A DNA stretch of 10,041 bases from an uncultured Alistipes sp. (GTDB taxonomy: Bacteria; Bacteroidota; Bacteroidia; Bacteroidales; Rikenellaceae), in contig NZ_CABMQJ010000065.1 of the NCBI RefSeq assembly GCF_902388705.1, positions 1-10,041 on the forward strand, written 5' to 3'. Positions 1 to 6,373 of the stretch are shown here, piece by piece (the first letter of the stretch is position 1; every line of letters starts with the position of its first letter). Made by a program: the position numbers and the translations under genes. The notes beneath the pieces are model-generated. The model was not told the DNA's origin. It was given only the letters and a program-made list of their open reading frames with translations, and did no database searches.

Positions 1-1
1 C

Positions 2-874
2 AGCGCGTGGGCGCTGGTGACGGGCGCAGGCTCGGGCATCGGGCGCTGCTACGCCCTGCGGCTGGCGGCGCTTGGTTACCGGCTGGTAATCGTGGGCAAC
101 AACGCCGCACCGCTCGAAGCCGTGGCGGAAGAGATTCGCACGGCGGCAAAAACAGCAGACAAGCTCCCCGCAGCGGAAGCGGCACAGCAGGAAACGGCAC
201 AGCAGGAAACGACACGGACGGACGCAAAGACTTCCGCCGCATGCGAAGTGCGGATCTTGGCGATGGATTTGGCGCGCCCGGAGGCGGCACAGGAGTTGTA
301 CGACCGCACAACGGCCGAGGGAATCGGAATAGACGTGCTGGTGAACAACGCCGGGATATTCTCGTTCTGCGACATACTGGCCACACCCGCCGAACGCATC
401 GAGCGCATCATCCTGCTGCACGACCTGACCGTGACGCAGTTATGCCGGCTCTATGCCGCCGACATGGTTCGCCGCGGCGTGCGGGGGCACATCCTCAACA
501 TGTCCTCCTACTCGCTGTGGATGCCCTTCCCGGGGCTGGCGCTGTACAGCGCGTCGAAAGCCTACATGCGCTCGTTCTCGGTGGCATTCGCCAAAGAGGT
601 GCGCGAACGGGGCATCCGCGTCACGGCGGTCTGCCCGGCGGGCGTGGCGACCGACCTCTACGGACTGACACCCTACTGGCAGGGAATCGGAAAGAAACTC
701 CGGGTGCTCATCACCCCCGACAGCTGCGCCCGGCGCGGACTGCGCGCCCTGTGGCGGGGGCGGCGGTGCATCGTGCCCGACTGGTGGAACCGCGCCTGGA
801 TACCCTTCTGCAAACTGCTGCCGATGTGGGTGCTCCGTCCCCTCCGCCGCTTTACGATGCGGTTCCAGAAATAG
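2..874 (+). CDS. SDR-family short-chain dehydrogenase/reductase (5' end cut by window edge)
   Basis: A classical short-chain dehydrogenase/reductase, predicted to be a cytosolic NAD(P)H-dependent oxidoreductase; the substrate cannot be read from the sequence. The frame is open from base 2 and reads SAWALVTGAGSGIG, so the true start lies a few codons left of the window and the GTG at 17 is internal. Counting from that GTG, the visible marks are the Rossmann cofactor motif TGAGSGIG (2-9), D84 after the fourth strand, NNAG (110-113), and the catalytic triad Ser164, Tyr177, Lys181 (YSASK). Residues about 43-76 form an Ala/Gln/Thr-rich insertion between the second helix and the DLARP strand. It contains a perfect 15-bp tandem duplication encoding AQQET twice, which most SDRs lack. 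The C-terminus is basic and rich in Trp and Arg. The HAD gene follows after 34 bases, so co-transcription is likely. Family assignment is firm; specific function is unknown. Confidence 0.92.
   Translation, partial: SAWALVTGAGSGIGRCYALRLAALGYRLVIVGNNAAPLEAVAEEIRTAAKTADKLPAAEAAQQETAQQETTRTDAKTSAACEVRILAMDLARPEAAQELYDRTTAEGIGIDVLVNNAGIFSFCDILATPAERIERIILLHDLTVTQLCRLYAADMVRRGVRGHILNMSSYSLWMPFPGLALYSASKAYMRSFSVAFAKEVRERGIRVTAVCPAGVATDLYGLTPYWQGIGKKLRVLITPDSCARRGLRALWRGRRCIVPDWWNRAWIPFCKLLPMWVLRPLRRFTMRFQK
181..210 (+). repeat. 15-bp perfect tandem duplication inside the SDR gene
   Basis: GGCACAGCAGGAAAC occurs twice head to tail (181-195 and 196-210). The unit is a multiple of three, so the reading frame is kept and the protein gains a repeated five-residue block (AQQET). 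It lies in a hydrophilic insertion outside the catalytic core, which probably tolerates length change by replication slippage. Confidence 0.9.
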
Positions 875-908
875 CGGGCCGAACGGCAAAAACAGAAAAA
901 AGACAACA

Positions 909-1550
909 ATGGACGACATGCAACAAATAAAAAACGTGATTTTCGACCTCGGGGGCGTACTCGTAGACCTCGATATCGAACGCTGCATCGCGGCGTTCCG
1001 GCTGCTCGGCATGAACCGGGTCGCCGATTTGGTCAACCCCTACTACCCCGCCGAGATGATAGGACGGCTCGAACGGGGCGACATCTCCTTCCACGAAGCC
1101 TGCGATGAAATGCGGCGGCTGGACAACCGGCCCGGCGTGAGCGACGCGGAGATAGCCGGGGCCTACGGCGCATTCCTCACGGGGATCCCAGTCGCCAAAC
1201 TGCGGCAGATTGCACGGCTGCGCGAAGCGGGCATCTGCACCTACGTGCTCTCGAACAACAACCCGGCGTCGATGGAGGTTATCCGCGGCCAGTTCACGGC
1301 CGACGGCCGCACGATGGACGACTATTTCGACAAAATCTACCTCTCCTACGAACTGCGCGAGCTCAAACCCTCGGAAGCCATCTTCCGCAAGGTAATGGCC
1401 GACAGCGGCGTAGTACCCGCGCAGACGCTCTTCATCGACGACGGACAGAAGAACGTCGACACGGCGCAGGCGCTGGGGTTCGCGGTTTACATGCCCGCCC
1501 CGGGAGAGGATTTCGGACACCTGTTCGACGAAATAACGAGAACGAAATAG
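909..1550 (+). CDS. HAD-family hydrolase, YihX-like (HAD-IA type) phosphatase
   Basis: A 213-residue haloacid dehalogenase-superfamily hydrolase, predicted to remove phosphate from a small metabolite such as a sugar phosphate, with Mg2+, in the cytosol. Four HAD motifs are visible. Motif I is FDLGGVLVDLD with nucleophile Asp13; Gly replaces the usual second Asp, as in YihX-like proteins. Motif II is Ser115 in YVLSNNNP, motif III is Lys153 in ELKPSEAIF, and motif IV is Asp177-Asp178 in LFIDDGQKN. The stretch between motifs I and II (about 25-95) fits the helical C1-type cap of this subfamily. Start chosen at ATG 909; an in-frame ATG at 918 is possible and would leave motif I intact. There is no clear Shine-Dalgarno, as is normal in Bacteroidetes. 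It lies 34 bases after the SDR gene and 59 before the AsmA-like gene. The substrate is not predictable. Confidence 0.93.
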   Translation: MDDMQQIKNVIFDLGGVLVDLDIERCIAAFRLLGMNRVADLVNPYYPAEMIGRLERGDISFHEACDEMRRLDNRPGVSDAEIAGAYGAFLTGIPVAKLRQIARLREAGICTYVLSNNNPASMEVIRGQFTADGRTMDDYFDKIYLSYELRELKPSEAIFRKVMADSGVVPAQTLFIDDGQKNVDTAQALGFAVYMPAPGEDFGHLFDEITRTK

Positions 1551-1557
1551 CGGCGCC

Positions 1558-1575
1558 GGCCGGGATACCCCGGCC
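1558..1575 (+). other. GC-rich intergenic hairpin between the HAD and AsmA-like genes
   Basis: GGCCGGG (1558-1564) pairs perfectly with CCCGGCC (1569-1575) around the loop ATAC. No T-run follows, so it is unlikely to be an intrinsic terminator. It may stabilise the upstream mRNA 3' end or modulate readthrough into the next gene. I see no TAnnTTTG promoter in this 59-base gap, which fits a single transcript. Confidence 0.5.
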
Positions 1576-1609
1576 ACCGGAACCGCAACCCGACATAAAT
1601 AAATGCGTC

Positions 1610-4051
1610 ATGAAAAAATGGGTTAAAATCACCCTGATCGTCGCGGCAGTCATCGCCGTACTAATCATCGCCGCGGCAATCGCCGTATCGCCCGTGGCAA
1701 AGAACTACATCGAAAAACACGACCGCGAGCTGCTCGGCCGGACAATACGCATGGAGCGGCTGCGAATCAACATTTTCACAGGTCGCCTGCGCCTGCAGGA
1801 TCTCCGCATCGGAGGGGCCGACGACTCGACGACTTTCTTCCGGCTCGACAGTTTCGACATGCGCATGCGGCTGTGGCCCCTGCTATCGAACCGCGTGCAT
1901 GTCAAGAAAATCACGTTCACAGGGCCCGACGTAAAGGTTTATCAGCGGGGCAATTCGTTCAGTTTCGACGACATCCTCGCCCATTTCGCAGGCGACACAA
2001 CGGCTGTGGCCGCAGAGCCCGAGAAGCCTTCGAAGCCGTGGGAAATCGGCATCTACGACATTTCAATCCGCAACGGCCGCGTCTTTTACAAAGACCTCGC
2101 GCTCGATGCCACATGGGGCATGAACGACATCAACCTCCACATCCCGGGCGTCTATTTCGCTGGCGAAAAGACCGATGTGGGGGCCGTGCTGAATTTCGCC
2201 GAGGGCGGCTCGCTCTCGACCGACGTGGGCTACAACATCGAAACATCGGAATTCGACATCGGCATCCGGCTGCAGGACTTCGCGCTGGCGGGGACACTGC
2301 CCTATTTCCGGCAAGCGATGAACGTTTCGGCCGTAGACGGACGGCTCTGGGCCGACGTACGCCTGCGGGGCAGTTCCGAGCACCTGCTCTCGCTGCGCAC
2401 CGACGGCACGGCGTCGCTCGCGGGATTCGCCCTGCGCGACGACCGGCAGCGTCCCGTCATGGGTGTCGACACGCTGGGCATGCGGCTCGCCGAGGGCGAT
2501 TTGGGAAAAATGCGTTTCCGTTTCGACCGCATCTATCTCTCGGGGCTTTCGGCACTGTTCGAAATGACGCCCGACGGCAACAGTTTCACGGCGCTGATGA
2601 AATCCGCAGCGGCACCCGAAAGCGTCCCGGCCGATACGGCTGCGGCCACGCCTGCGGATACGGATACAGCGGCAATGCCGGCGCCCTCGCTCCAAATCGC
2701 GGATCTCGAAATCGCAAACGGCCGCGTAACGATGCGCGACATGACGCTCCACCGTCCGTTCGAATACACCGTATCGGAAATCCGCATGCACAGCCGGGAT
2801 TTCGACCCTTCGAAACGCAACAAGCTCACGGTGGACGCCCGGATGCAGAAAACAGGCTCGGCGAAACTCCGCTGGGAGGGTGCGCTCGACAACATGGACA
2901 ACCAGAACATCACGCTCTGGCTGACGAACCTCGACCTGCGCGACTTCGGTCCCTACTGCGAGTTCTTCACCGCCTATCCGCTGACCAAGGGCAACCTCAC
3001 GTTCCGCAGCCAGAACGTCATCCGCGACCGCTACCTCGACGGCACCAACCACCTCGACATGTTCGAACCGAAAGTGGACAAGAAACGCAAGGACATCAAG
3101 CCGGAAATGAGCATTCCGCTCAAGCTGGGACTCTACGTACTCAAGGACAAGAAGGGCCACGTGAAAATGGATCTCCCGGTCAAGGGCAGCCTCGACTCGC
3201 CGGAGTTCTCCTACCGCAAAATCGTACTCAAGGCAATCGGCAACGTGCTGCTGAAAGTGGTGACGGCGCCGTTCTCGTTCCTCTCGGGCAGCAGGGACAA
3301 CCTGGAATACATCGACATCGACCCGCTGCAATACGTTTTCACGTCGGAACAGTACGCCTCGCTGGACAAAATCGCACAGGCGCTGCAGGATAAACCCGAG
3401 ATGCACATTGCGCTGACGCAGCGCGTCAACATGTCGCGCGCCCTGCCCCGGCAGGCTGAAAACGCACTGCGCATGGCTTATGCCGCACACCTGCGCGCCG
3501 CCGACTCGACAGCACAGCAACGGCTCTCGATGCTCGAATACGAGAAGATACAGCAGGCGGACATCCGCACCCCCCAAATCATGGCCTTTGCCGATTCGCT
3601 GCTGGCGGCGCGCGGCATCTCCCCGCAGGGGCTCTCGGCCTACGCCAAGGCGACAAAGCTCTTCGGCGACGAAGCGGCCCGGCAGCTGGCACGGATGATG
3701 GCCGCACGCAACAAGGCGCTGGCCGACTACATGCAGTCTACGCACGGGGCGGCAGCTCCGGTATTCCGCGTGCAGACGCTGGATTCCGTAGCCCTGCAAA
3801 GCTACACGGGCCGCGACCGCTACACCATCGCACTCGAAGTCGACGGCGAAACCGTGGAGGTCGAGGCGGAAGACGACGGCAACACGGCAGGTTCTGCGGA
3901 GGCTACGGAAGTTCCGGGAACAAATGCAGGCGAGGTGTCGGCCACGGACGCCGCGCCGGCCGGCGGAACGCACGAAACGGCCGCTTCCGGCTCCCCGGGA
4001 AACGACACTTCGGCGGCAGGCCAGGCAAACAGCGCGGATACGGCACAATAA
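1610..4051 (+). CDS. AsmA/DUF748-family membrane-anchored envelope protein
   Basis: An 813-residue protein that I assign to the AsmA-like/DUF748 group. Members resemble TamB and YhdP, thought to act in lipid transport or outer-membrane homeostasis; a role here is inference. One transmembrane helix (about 5-28, Val/Ile/Ala-rich after MKKWVK) would anchor it in the inner membrane with the rest in the periplasm. The family-like segment YIEKHDRELLGR follows at once. Two related beta-rich modules can be seen: ISIRNGRVFYKDL near 146-160 and LEIANGRVTMRDM near 365-380, separated by an Ala/Thr/Pro linker (about 331-360). From about 565 comes the C-terminal module starting EYIDIDPLQYVF. The last about 65 residues are an acidic, Ala/Gly/Thr-rich low-complexity tail. 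ATG 1610 is the only start that includes the membrane helix; ATG 1603 is out of frame. It is the last gene of the probable operon. Confidence 0.85.
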   Translation: MKKWVKITLIVAAVIAVLIIAAAIAVSPVAKNYIEKHDRELLGRTIRMERLRINIFTGRLRLQDLRIGGADDSTTFFRLDSFDMRMRLWPLLSNRVHVKKITFTGPDVKVYQRGNSFSFDDILAHFAGDTTAVAAEPEKPSKPWEIGIYDISIRNGRVFYKDLALDATWGMNDINLHIPGVYFAGEKTDVGAVLNFAEGGSLSTDVGYNIETSEFDIGIRLQDFALAGTLPYFRQAMNVSAVDGRLWADVRLRGSSEHLLSLRTDGTASLAGFALRDDRQRPVMGVDTLGMRLAEGDLGKMRFRFDRIYLSGLSALFEMTPDGNSFTALMKSAAAPESVPADTAAATPADTDTAAMPAPSLQIADLEIANGRVTMRDMTLHRPFEYTVSEIRMHSRDFDPSKRNKLTVDARMQKTGSAKLRWEGALDNMDNQNITLWLTNLDLRDFGPYCEFFTAYPLTKGNLTFRSQNVIRDRYLDGTNHLDMFEPKVDKKRKDIKPEMSIPLKLGLYVLKDKKGHVKMDLPVKGSLDSPEFSYRKIVLKAIGNVLLKVVTAPFSFLSGSRDNLEYIDIDPLQYVFTSEQYASLDKIAQALQDKPEMHIALTQRVNMSRALPRQAENALRMAYAAHLRAADSTAQQRLSMLEYEKIQQADIRTPQIMAFADSLLAARGISPQGLSAYAKATKLFGDEAARQLARMMAARNKALADYMQSTHGAAAPVFRVQTLDSVALQSYTGRDRYTIALEVDGETVEVEAEDDGNTAGSAEATEVPGTNAGEVSATDAAPAGGTHETAASGSPGNDTSAAGQANSADTAQ

Positions 4052-4098
4052 GGCGGGAAACTTTATATGCTGCGAGTAACTGTTGTCGCGCATATTCT

Positions 4099-4131
4099 GG
4101 TTTACACAAACGGGCAGAAAACGTGTAAATC
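4099..4131 (+). other. Inverted repeat downstream of the AsmA-like gene
   Basis: GGTTTACAC (4099-4107) pairs with GTGTAAATC (4123-4131) over nine positions including one G-T pair, with a 15-base loop. A competing helix is possible between GGGCA (4112-4116) and TGCCC (4133-4137). There is no T-run directly after. It is either part of the 3' UTR structure ahead of the terminator at 4173 or an unrecognised protein-binding site. Confidence 0.45.
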
Positions 4132-4172
4132 ATGCCCAAAACAACAAAATCGAAACGTCTGCGACAAAACAC

Positions 4173-4211
4173 AAAAAAAAGCCTTCCAGTACTATCTGAA
4201 AGGCTTTTTTT
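4173..4211. terminator. Bidirectional intrinsic terminator between the AsmA-like gene and tRNA-Pro(UGG)
   Basis: An A-run (4173-4180) is followed by GCCTT-C-CAG (4181-4189), the loop TACTAT, CTG-A-AAGGC (4196-4204) and a T-run (4205-4211). The stem has one C-A mismatch. Because it is flanked by A's on the left and T's on the right, it can end both the + strand operon and the - strand tRNA-Pro(UGG) transcript. Confidence 0.85.
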
Positions 4212-4216
4212 GTCTG

Positions 4217-4291
4217 TCGGGGTAGCGGGATTCGAACCCACGACCCCCTGCTCCCAAAGCAGGTGCGCTAACCGGACTGCGCTACACCCCG
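4217..4291 (-). tRNA. tRNA-Pro, anticodon UGG
   Basis: Read on the - strand this is a complete 75-nt cloverleaf. The acceptor strand CGGGGTG pairs with TACCCCG (one G-T) and the discriminator is A. The D arm is GCGC-AGTCCGGTTA-GCGC. The anticodon stem CCTGC/GCAGG carries the loop TTTGGGA (anticodon TGG, decoding CCN/CCA proline codons). The T arm is GTGGG-TTCGAAT-CCCGC. CCA is not encoded. A promoter lies at 4401-4431, giving a leader of about 100 nt, and the terminator is at 4173-4211. Confidence 0.97.
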
Positions 4292-4377
4292 TCGTTCCCG
4301 ACCCTGAAACCAGTGATTGGCCTTCCCGCCGGCCCCGGAGGGCTGCTTCGTGTCAATCCCGGGCTTTGCCGGCCGGG

Positions 4378-4394
4378 GGAACCTTTCCGGTTCC
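4378..4394 (-). other. Hairpin at the predicted 5' end of the tRNA-Pro(UGG) precursor
   Basis: GGAACC (4378-4383) and GGTTCC (4389-4394) form a perfect 6-bp stem with a 5-base loop. It starts within about a base of the transcription start predicted from the TATCTTTG box, so the primary transcript would begin in a hairpin. This may protect the 5' end before RNase P processing; that role is inference. Confidence 0.45.
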
Positions 4395-4400
4395 GGGGTG

Positions 4401-4431
4401 CAAAGATAACGGCTTTTTTCCGTTCCGCAAA
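4401..4431 (-). promoter_or_regulatory. Bacteroidetes-type promoter of tRNA-Pro(UGG)
   Basis: On the - strand TTTG (4431-4428) is followed by 19 bases and TATCTTTG (4408-4401), an exact match to the TTTG / TAnnTTTG pattern of Bacteroides primary sigma factor promoters. Transcription should start near 4395. Confidence 0.75.
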
Positions 4432-4581
4432 CTTTTTCCCCGAAAAGCGGCTGCTGTCCGCCTCTGTCACTTCGGGGGGGGGCGAGCTGCCGGATGTATT
4501 TCCTGCAATCCGGGAGGGGACATCCGCCGAAGCTCACCGCGCCGCGGTTACGTGCTTTCACATCGCGGGAGTTTTTCCGCC

Positions 4582-4620
4582 TGCCGAAACTTTTCCCGGA
4601 CTTGCCGAAACTTTCCCGGA
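4582..4620. repeat. Two imperfect tandem repeats (period 21) between the tRNA genes
   Basis: TGCCGAAACTTTTCCCGGA (4582-4600) is repeated as TGCCGAAACTTTCCCGGA (4603-4620), differing by one T. A third, more diverged relative is CCGCAAACTTTTTCCCCG (4426-4443), which overlaps the -33 box of the tRNA-Pro(UGG) promoter. The repeats may be decayed copies of that promoter-upstream segment. They lie just beyond the terminator of tRNA-Pro(CGG). Confidence 0.6.
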
Positions 4621-4632
4621 AACGAGATGACT

Positions 4633-4671
4633 AAAAAAAAGGAACCACCAAATAATTGGCGGTTCCTTTTT
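4633..4671. terminator. Intrinsic terminator of tRNA-Pro(CGG)
   Basis: An A-run (4633-4640), GGAACC (4641-4646), an A-C mismatch, CCAA/TTGG, the loop ATAA, GGTTCC (4661-4666) and a T-run (4667-4671). On the - strand the hairpin is followed by eight U's, directly after the tRNA 3' end. Its layout matches that of the other tRNA terminator but the sequence differs. Confidence 0.88.
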
Positions 4672-4672
4672 G

Positions 4673-4747
4673 TCGGGGAGACTGGATTCGAACCAGCGAC
4701 CTCCAACTCCCGAAGCTGGCGCGCTAACCGGACTGCGCTACACCCCG
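4673..4747 (-). tRNA. tRNA-Pro, anticodon CGG
   Basis: A 75-nt cloverleaf on the - strand. The D arm is GCGC-AGTCCGGTTA-GCGC. The anticodon stem CCAGC/GTTGG has the loop TTCGGGA (anticodon CGG, decoding CCG proline). The T arm is GCTGG-TTCGAAT-CCAGT and the discriminator is A. CCA is not encoded. The first 27 bases are identical to tRNA-Pro(UGG), while the rest differs at many sites. The acceptor stem CGGGGTG/CTCCCCG carries a U-U mismatch at position 6:67 that the sister tRNA lacks. It has its own promoter (4783-4813) and terminator (4633-4671). Confidence 0.95.
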
Positions 4748-4782
4748 AACTGTTTTGAGTGCCCTTATCATTTAAGAGCGCA

Positions 4783-4813
4783 CAAAGATAAGTCGAAAAT
4801 CCGAAACGTCAAA
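4783..4813 (-). promoter_or_regulatory. Bacteroidetes-type promoter of tRNA-Pro(CGG)
   Basis: On the - strand TTTG (4813-4810) is followed by 19 bases and TATCTTTG (4790-4783). The element sequences and spacing are identical to the promoter of the neighbouring tRNA. Start is predicted near 4777, leaving a leader of about 30 nt. The remaining bases up to the radical SAM stop at 4965 show no gene and no clear terminator. Confidence 0.75.
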
Positions 4814-4964
4814 ATTATTTCCGCAAAAATCGACTCCCCGCCCCTATTTTTCGCCGCCGTACGTTGCTTTGCGCCCGCGGGGAAAAACCGGCAGGCACGG
4901 CTGCCCCCGTCCCGGCGACGAACGCATCCGCACAAAACCCGACAAATCCTAACGGCAGGGAAAA

Positions 4965-6038
4965 CTACAAGCGGTGGTAATGGCAATAGAGCAATTCGCC
5001 GTCGTCACCGTGCAGGTGCATGCCGCCACCGAGGCAGTAGCGGAACATACTGCAATCGGCACACGCGCCGCGGCGCGCCCATTCGCGGTTGCGGAACTGC
5101 CCGAAACGGTTTTGCCACACGTCCCAGAATTTGTCCCGGTAGATATTCCCCTGGTTGAAATTGGCGCGAATCGACGTGCAGCCCGAAATGGCGCCGTCGA
5201 CACGAATCGAAGCCACCGATATACCTGCAGCGCACTGGTAGAAATGGTCGCGCACCTCGGTTTCGTAGCCGCCCAGGAATCCCTCGCAGGCGTAGCTGAC
5301 GTCAATCCGCCCTTCGCGGCGCGTCCGTCGGATAAATTCGAGCATCTCGCGGAACTGGACATCGGTCATGCGCAGCGACGGGTCGTCCTTGGCACGGCCC
5401 ATCGGGAAAATCGAAAAGAGCCGCCAGTGCTTCACCCCCTCGGCAATCAGCATTTCACGGAAAGCCTCGAGCTGCGGCACCATGGCTCCCGTAACGCAGG
5501 TCACCGCATCGTAGGCCAGCGACGGCTCGCGGACGATAAGCCGCAAGGCGTCCAGCGCCCGGTCGAAGCTGCGGGGATTGCGGCGGATGTAGTTGTGTTC
5601 GCGCTCGAAACCGTCGAGGCTCACCGAAATGGAACGCAGCCCCGCCTGCATAAGGCTCTGCAACCGCGTCGCGGTCAGAGAGAGGCCGTTGGTCACCATG
5701 CCCCAAGGATAGCCCCGGCGCGTGACTTCTGCCCCGGCACGCTCCAAATCGTCGCGCACCAGCACCTCACCGCCCGAAAAGATGACGAGCACCCCGGCAG
5801 GATCGACATGGGGCGTAACCTCCTCGTCGAGCACACGCAGGAAATCTTCGAGCGGCATGTCCGCAATGCCGGGATCCACGCGGCAGTCGCTGCCGCAATG
5901 GCGGCACGAAAGGTTGCAGCGCAACGTGCACTCCCAAAAAATCGTGTCGAGTTTGTGTCCGGCGACGGTCGAAGCGTAAAGGTCGGAAAAGATATTGAGG
6001 GCCAAACGTTTGCGAAGGCCCAAACGACGGCGGGACAT
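4965..6038 (-). CDS. Radical SAM/SPASM enzyme of the rSAM/lipoprotein system
   Basis: A 357-residue cytosolic radical S-adenosylmethionine enzyme with a C-terminal SPASM region. The [4Fe-4S] triad is CNLSCRHC (Cys41, Cys45, Cys48), the SAM-contact motif is FSGGE (87-91), and beta-strands follow as in a TIM barrel (MVTNG 114-118, ISVSLDG 137-143). C-terminal cysteines are C251, C269, C287 (a C-x12-G-x4-C pattern), C326-x2-C329-x5-C335 and C352. These suit auxiliary Fe-S clusters as in peptide- and protein-modifying SPASM enzymes. Segments such as CEGFLGGYE, NQGNIY and GMHLH agree with what I recall of the Bacteroidetes family modelled as TIGR04133 ('rSAM with lipoprotein'). The ATG at 6038 is 3 bases after the lipoprotein stop, so the two are translationally close and surely co-transcribed. 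The likely substrate is that lipoprotein, but no reaction is known to me. Family assignment is strong; function is inference. Confidence 0.93.
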   Translation of the reverse strand: MSRRRLGLRKRLALNIFSDLYASTVAGHKLDTIFWECTLRCNLSCRHCGSDCRVDPGIADMPLEDFLRVLDEEVTPHVDPAGVLVIFSGGEVLVRDDLERAGAEVTRRGYPWGMVTNGLSLTATRLQSLMQAGLRSISVSLDGFEREHNYIRRNPRSFDRALDALRLIVREPSLAYDAVTCVTGAMVPQLEAFREMLIAEGVKHWRLFSIFPMGRAKDDPSLRMTDVQFREMLEFIRRTRREGRIDVSYACEGFLGGYETEVRDHFYQCAAGISVASIRVDGAISGCTSIRANFNQGNIYRDKFWDVWQNRFGQFRNREWARRGACADCSMFRYCLGGGMHLHGDDGELLYCHYHRL

Positions 6039-6041
6039 GGC

Positions 6042-6365
6042 TTACTCCCGAGCGGTCTTTGCAGCAGGCGTTTCCGTGCCCTGCGCATCCGCATCAGGCG
6101 TCTGATCCGCAGCACCGGACTGCCTTGCGTCGGGCACCTGCACACCGGACTCTTTGGACGGCGCCACAACGGGCTCATCCCTGCCGGGATAACGCACGCC
6201 GTACATCACGATTATGCGCGGGTGACTCACCGAATCGCCTATCTCCTGCGCTCCGGCTTCCCGCTCCTGCCCGGTTTCGCCCCCGGCAGGTGTGTTTTTC
6301 ACCGTTGAGCAGGCTGTGGAGAAGCCAAGCAGCGCAGCCAGAGCGAGTTTCAGTTTTTTGTTCAT
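6042..6365 (-). CDS. Small lipoprotein partner of the radical SAM enzyme
   Basis: A 107-residue predicted lipoprotein. A Lys-rich start (MNKKLKL), a hydrophobic stretch (7-15) and the lipobox FSTAC with Cys19 indicate signal peptidase II processing and lipid attachment. The mature part is hydrophilic and rich in Gly, Ala, Gln, Asp and Pro, with only one hydrophobic island: HPRIIVMYGVRYP (48-60). Both ALLGFSTAC and the MYGVRYP island resemble what I recall of TIGR04134-type lipoproteins encoded beside this radical SAM family; many of these carry an extra C-terminal domain missing here. The Tyr-Gly segment is a reasonable candidate for the modified site, which is inference. It is the first gene of the operon, with the radical SAM gene 3 bases downstream. 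The ATG at 6365 gives a proper signal peptide. Confidence 0.85.
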   Translation of the reverse strand: MNKKLKLALAALLGFSTACSTVKNTPAGGETGQEREAGAQEIGDSVSHPRIIVMYGVRYPGRDEPVVAPSKESGVQVPDARQSGAADQTPDADAQGTETPAAKTARE

Positions 6366-6373
6366 ATAGCCTC

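Larger units (their letters stand above)
4292..4632. other. Non-coding stretch between the two tRNA-Pro genes
   Basis: I see no credible gene in these 341 bases; frames open here on the + strand are tRNA-antisense artefacts. From left to right it holds the structured GC-rich leader of tRNA-Pro(UGG) on the - strand (about 4292-4395, with self-complementary GCCGGC copies at 4328 and 4368), the promoter (4401-4431), a featureless stretch with an 8-base G-run, and two imperfect tandem repeats (4582-4620) next to the following terminator. Confidence 0.7.

Noticed and set aside
2063..4093. A 676-codon - strand open frame opposite the AsmA-like gene
   Set aside because: It has Arg/Val/His-rich composition without motifs and overlaps a well-supported + strand gene with a membrane anchor. 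Long antisense frames are expected at this GC content.
4292..4632. A possible small RNA or mobile element between the tRNA genes
   Set aside because: There are no terminal inverted repeats, no target duplication, no integrase and no tRNA-end duplication that would mark an attachment site. The content is explained by a leader, a promoter and short repeats.
4132..4758. A 208-codon + strand open frame across both tRNA genes with phrases such as GFEPTTPCSQSRCANRTALHP
   Set aside because: These phrases are the well-known artefact of translating the antisense strand of tRNA genes. The frame spans two tRNAs, a promoter and a terminator, so it is not a gene.
4974..6308. A 444-codon + strand open frame opposite the radical SAM gene
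   Set aside because: It is a shadow of high-GC coding on the other strand. It lacks domain motifs, while the - strand frame has complete radical SAM and SPASM motifs.
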